Below are positions 60,105-64,000 of a stretch of DNA of 64,000 nt, one piece after another. The translations under genes were made by a program, and so were the position numbers. Numbering within the stretch: position 1 is the stretch's first letter; each line of letters starts with the position of its first letter. The notes beneath the pieces were generated by a model. It worked only from the letters and a program-made list of their open reading frames with translations, did no database searches and had not been told where the DNA came from. This DNA comes from Blastomyces gilchristii SLH14081 (taxonomy: Eukaryota; Ascomycota; Eurotiomycetes; Onygenales; Ajellomycetaceae): the NCBI RefSeq assembly GCF_000003855.2, contig NW_003101681.1, positions 944,484 through 1,008,483 on the forward strand, written 5' to 3'.

Positions 60105-62720
60105 AGCTAAGAAACAAGATTATTTTCTCTTATATTAATTCTTCTTACACACATCAGTGATCAGTTATTGAAAATAAATTATTATCTTTCTTAAATTATT
60201 ATCATATCTTCTGAATTCACTTCTTTCACTTCTTTTACTTCTATTGAAGATTCATAAACTCTTTAAGAAATCACTGTGAATTACAAAGTCTATATTATTT
60301 ACAATTTAATACAGAATACTCTCTTTCAATTATAATGAATAATCACTTCATTCTTCATATCTGATTTCAGGTTATAAAATTTATGAAAAACTCAACATAG
60401 ATACTGAGATGAACTATGAAATAATTATCAACAGATTGCATTGTAGATTACTGAAGAGTTATCTCTCTACTATAATCACTACAACTTTATTCAGAAATAT
60501 TCATTATAAACTGATTATAACTCTGAAGAAATTTTCTGACATCTGAAGTCATTAGAATGCAGATAATAAAAGAAAAATAATCAGAAAATTACTACTGAGC
60601 TGATAAGTTACTCTATCAGATAATAATTTTTGATAACACTAACTTTCTAATTTGAAGAAAACTATGTGAAAATAATTATATATCAGTACTCTGATTTCAC
60701 AACTCTTATCTAATAACTTCTGTGAATAATTACTTTATATATATATATCTCTGAATCTTTCTCTTTAATCAATTGAAAATCCTGAATTCTGAACACTTCT
60801 TTAAATACTTAATTCAAATCTTTATATTTCATATTGATTCTGTCTTCAGTTCAATCTCAAGACATACTACAAAGTTAATATATAATATCTAGAATCAGAG
60901 TTGAAGAATCATCAAAGAGTATCTCTTATAGTAAATGTATAAACTATTACAAACAATCTTACATTTATAAGAGTTATATGTTATTATATTAATAAGAACT
61001 GAACTTATCAAGAGATATTAATTGAATTTGAATCATTGATTAGTAGTCATACTGAGAATTATATAATAGAGATATTAATAACTGTGATTAAAAATGACTA
61101 TTGAGATATTAGTCTCAGTCTTCTTATAATTATAACTGATAATACTGTAAATAACTACACTATAGTGAAGAGCTTAGAGTAAAAATTGACTTTGCATTTC
61201 TGAAATGATAAATAAGATTATATTCTCTACATTACTCATATAATTTAACTTGTGATATAAACACTGATAAAGAATCTTAACATCAAGATAAAGAATAATA
61301 AGATGACTGATTCTTGAGATGAGAATAAGATGAAAGTGATTACTCAAGTAACTTTTACATTTACTTTATAAAAGATAATATTTTTTAATAATACTTTTTA
61401 ATATTACTTTTTAATAATACTTTTCAATAACACTACTGTTACTTTTGAATAGATTGATTAATAATTTAAATATCATAGATTCAAAACATTACTAATGCAA
61501 TTTGTATCTTCTCTAAACAATAATAATAATTTCATGATATTTAATAAATAAATAAATCAATCATATCACTGAATATAATACAGAATGTTAGAACACAGTG
61601 AAGTTCAATATATAAGATAACTATTCAGACTCTTCAAATGTATCAGATAATTGATTATTAAGTGCAACACTCTGATTGAGAAAAGATTCAGATATTGAAA
61701 CTTTCTGATATAAAGTAAACTCAGTTGAAATATATGATTGATTTACTGTTTCAGTTTTATAAGATAATAAAGACAGTCTTAATCACTTATACACTAATAC
61801 TGCAGTCAGTCTGATGAGTGTATAATAGTTTATTTACTTATCTTGAGAAGCAGTTAAATCACTTAAAAAGAAATTCAGTCTGAGATAATGCTATAGTGCA
61901 GACTATTATTACTGTAAGAAAATAAACTAGTATATTATTATAGCAAAACTGAACAATCTTTTACAGAGTATTATACTGTAGCAGCTCTACTAGATCTCTT
62001 CTATCAAGTTAATATCTACACTTCTCAAGATTGAACAGAGAAGAAATGAGACTTATATATTAAATTAGCTTAAGACTACTATAATATCAACTATCAGAGA
62101 TTTGAATAAGCAGATATTCAAGATATGAAGACAGTGAAATATAATTCTCTAATAAGTAATAATCTTTGATAATACTTTATATTATATAGAACTATAATAC
62201 TAACTTTGAAACAGAACTTATATATATTAATTATAACTGAAAATCAGATAAAACTACATACTTATAAAACTGAATTTAATCACTATCTTTAAGATAATCT
62301 GATAAATTTACATACTAAATCAATTCTAGAGCTATGAAAAATTATTGAGAGTATATATTCAATTATTACACTGATGATACATGATATTCTGATAATTTCA
62401 TTAACAGAAGTGAGAATGAAGTGAAAGTTTAACTCAAGTTAAGATATTTATTACTATCACTGAGAATAATTATAAGAAGAAACAATCAGAAAACTCATTA
62501 TTATAAAATATAAAATTATCAGACAGTTTAATATCTCTGATCACAGTATATCAGAGAAGTGTCATTTTTATAAGAAAGTGAAGAATAAACTTATACAAGA
62601 ATGTATTTAGTTATTTCATAAGTATTATCAATAATTATTATCAAATTCTGATTATATAAGTAATCACTGAATAAACTGAATAAGACTGATTTTAATCTTC
62701 AGTCTCAGTCTCATTCTGAT
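60105..62720 (+). pseudogene. hAT transposase remnant of X2
   Basis: Uninterrupted counterpart of 19106-21690. The hAT dimerisation region is at about 62365-62560 (DILIISLTEVRMK-KFNSS-DIYYYH, then EETIRKLIIIKYKI). Upstream parts are too mutated for the catalytic residues to be placed. An active hAT transposase cuts and pastes the element using DDE chemistry. Confidence 0.65.
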
Positions 62721-62839
62721 TTTAAAAGAATGATTATCTTTCACAGTTTATTCTGAGAAATTACTCTCATTTCACTGTTCTTGAATTAAATCTGGTTATT
62801 TTTCACATCATTTCTCTCAGAAATGGTCCATTTTCAGAT

Positions 62840-62939
62840 TTTTTTGAGACTTGGTTCTGGTGGGACTCACGCCAAGAAATGTATGGAACCAGACCAAATG
62901 GGACCAAATGTGAAATTCATGGTCCCGCCGGCCAGTCTA
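62840..62939. promoter_or_regulatory. hAT right subterminal region with repeats
   Basis: GGAACCAGACCAAATGGGACCAAATG and the terminal GGTCCCGCCGGCCAGTCTA match the left end of X3 in reverse. Repeated ACCAAATG units are candidate transposase binding sites. CpGs are largely kept here. Confidence 0.55.
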
Positions 62940-63554
62940 GCTAGGTCTCTTCACCTTATAATTTGTATGGCACTTTGGCCCGGGGTTGTGGTGTGGTAGG
63001 GGTGAACGGGGGATAATCCCACACAGGAGTTTCGAACAACGTCTGGTTCACATTTGGCTGGATAGCTCCACCACCACACGGGGTATGCAGTCGGCCGAGG
63101 GCTTTTCAATGGATCTATCGGCGTGTTCTTATTCGAAAAATCGAACGAGTTCGTGGTGGAGCGGTGCGGTTGATGGCTTCAGATGTAAACTGCAGAGGTC
63201 TTATTCTGTAGTTTGTTTTATTATAGTCTCTCTTTACTATACTTTTTCTTTTCTATTCATTTCTATCTATTTATTTAATGTGTCTATCTTTAAGACTATA
63301 TTCTTTTTTTCTTTGTCATGATATTTTCAAATGATTTCAAAGTATCAGAAGATGTTAAAATACTGTAATTTGTAAACAGTTTTTATATTCTGAGCTGGAA
63401 TTTTCTGATTTTACATATCTGAAATTGGTAAATGTATAATAGTTGACTTTATAGATATAGAAGAAAACTCTGAGAACTAAAAGTTCTCAGATAAATGTTA
63501 TAGTCTCTAACTGTATACATCTATAATTGAAGAATAATAATAATAATAATAATA
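62940..63554 (+). mobile_element. LINE-E: short LINE with inverted 5' segment
   Basis: 62940-63165 is the outermost LINE 5' leader in antisense, running up to the 5' terminus (GTTCGTGGTGGAGCGG). After about 40 bp of unassigned sequence, 63205-63554 is the LINE 3' end in sense orientation with hairpin (63470-63491) and (AAT)n tail. An antisense 5' part joined to a sense 3' part with one tail is the expected product of twin priming. X2 then inserted into the antisense part. Two independent fragments are the alternative. Confidence 0.6.
63470..63491 (+). other. LINE-E 3'-UTR hairpin
   Basis: CTGAGAACT/AGTTCTCAG stem, with a loop one base longer than in LINE-A. Confidence 0.65.
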
Positions 63555-63788
63555 GCTTAATTCTATAAGAGATGCTCAAGAATGTTTCTTACTAAGATTA
63601 ATTTATTTATTTACAAGTTTAGAAAGTTTCTCTGTTACAGATATAGAGAATAATATTCTATAAGTATTTAATAAGTTCTCTGAAACTTCTTTTATAGACA
63701 TTATTCATAATTCAGATAGCTGCTTCTGAGTGTCTGCAGTAGAGTTCACAGATATTAAAGTATATAAGTTTCTAGTTCTTTCAGTTAT
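63555..63788 (-). pseudogene. Z3 gag N-terminal remnant
   Basis: Colinear with Z2 gag codons 1-77; the initiator is ATA and several stops are present. Confidence 0.65.
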
Positions 63789-63820
63789 AATAGATGATTG
63801 CTGACTGACAGAGCTTGAAA

Positions 63821-64000
63821 TGTAAGAATAAGTACTTACAGATAATTATTCAGATATTTACAGCTTAATATAATATATACTGATAACTACTAGAAGTATT
63901 CATAATAGAAAGATAAAATGTAGAAGTTATATATATAATAGTATTCAAGCTGAGTTATGAATAGTATTTATAAACTTCAGTTTATATAGTTATGTGTAGT
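63821..64000 (-). repeat. Z3 5' LTR, first 180 bp
   Basis: TGTAAGAATAAGTACTTACAG..., aligned with the inner edge of the Z2 5' LTR and with even fewer C and G. The outer edge lies beyond the window. Confidence 0.9.

Larger units (their letters stand above)
58588..62939 (+). mobile_element. X2: hAT element, left end missing
   Basis: Colinear with X1 from 11831 to 21911 minus G2, ending ...CCCGCCGGCCAGTCTA at 62939. The first ~1.47 kb of X1 is absent because LINE-C sequence abuts at 58587. The right flank GCTAGGTC begins LINE 5'-leader sequence, so X2 inserted into a LINE copy. It preserves the empty site for G2 (CTAAGCTAAG near 60098). Confidence 0.85.
63555..64000 (-). mobile_element. Z3: 5' end of a Z-family element (cut by window edge)
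   Basis: Matches Z2 from about 50412 on: start of gag, leader and 5' LTR. LINE-E ends inside its gag. Internal sequence is more AT-rich than Z2. Confidence 0.85.

Noticed and set aside
1..64000. Mitochondrial or bacterial origin because of high AT content
   Set aside because: LTR and LINE elements with target duplications, chromodomains and hypermutation indicate nuclear fungal DNA; there are no mitochondrial genes, tRNAs or operons.

Overview
The window is a gene-free block of nested transposable elements, almost all AT-rich and riddled with stop codons. The content points to a filamentous ascomycete (Pezizomycotina): Tad1/I-like LINEs, chromodomain Ty3/Gypsy elements (chromoviruses), a hAT transposon, and C:G to T:A hypermutation of every repeat, the signature of repeat-induced point mutation (RIP). 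The species cannot be named from sequence alone. No host gene, rRNA, tRNA or CRISPR array was found. The setting fits an AT-rich isochore, subtelomere or regional centromere; that is inference.

Five families are present. (1) A LINE of about 7.6 kb with ORF1 (zinc knuckles) and ORF2 (endonuclease, RT, RNase H, C-terminal zinc motif), a CpG-rich 5' leader with tandem repeats, a 3' hairpin and an (AAT)n tail: copies A (1-889, +), B (890-6627, -), C (50967-58580, -, full length), D (28161-29040 + 42586-43681 + 50936-50966, -) and E (62940-63554, apparently 5'-inverted). (2) Chromovirus family G, LTR about 280-320 bp: G1 (6628-23142, -, disrupted), G2 (13350-19100, -), G3 (29041-42585, +, disrupted). 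(3) Chromovirus family Y, LTR about 533 bp: Y1 (34766-42542, -) and Y2 (23143-24330, +, 3' end). (4) Chromovirus family Z, LTR 258 bp: Z1 (24331-28160, -), Z2 (43682-50930, -) and Z3 (63555-64000, -, cut by the window edge). (5) A hAT family with 8-bp target duplications: X1 (10364-21911), X2 (58588-62939) and a 505-bp nonautonomous derivative X3 (24983-25487).

Target-site duplications order the insertions. G2 (TSD CTAAG) lies in X1, X1 (TSD CTTACAAG) lies in G1, and G1 lies in Y2, which lies in Z1. LINE-B cuts G1 and is itself cut by LINE-A. LINE-D lies in Z1 and was later cut by G3 (TSD GATCT), Z2 (TSD AATAT) and LINE-C. Y1 (TSD CCTAT/TCTAT) lies inside the right LTR of G3. X3 (TSD TCTGTGAC/TCTATGAC) lies in Z1. 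The flanks of LINE-C do not match each other, which suggests recombination between LINE copies or an assembly join.

The points most worth following up: all four complete LTR elements keep CpG-rich sequence only at their outward-facing edges; families Y and Z carry about 1.8 kb of extra sequence between the chromodomain and the 3' LTR, in Y with an open 216-codon frame that is also traceable in a second copy; and the hAT element carries a second, Lys-rich reading-frame remnant far upstream of its transposase.
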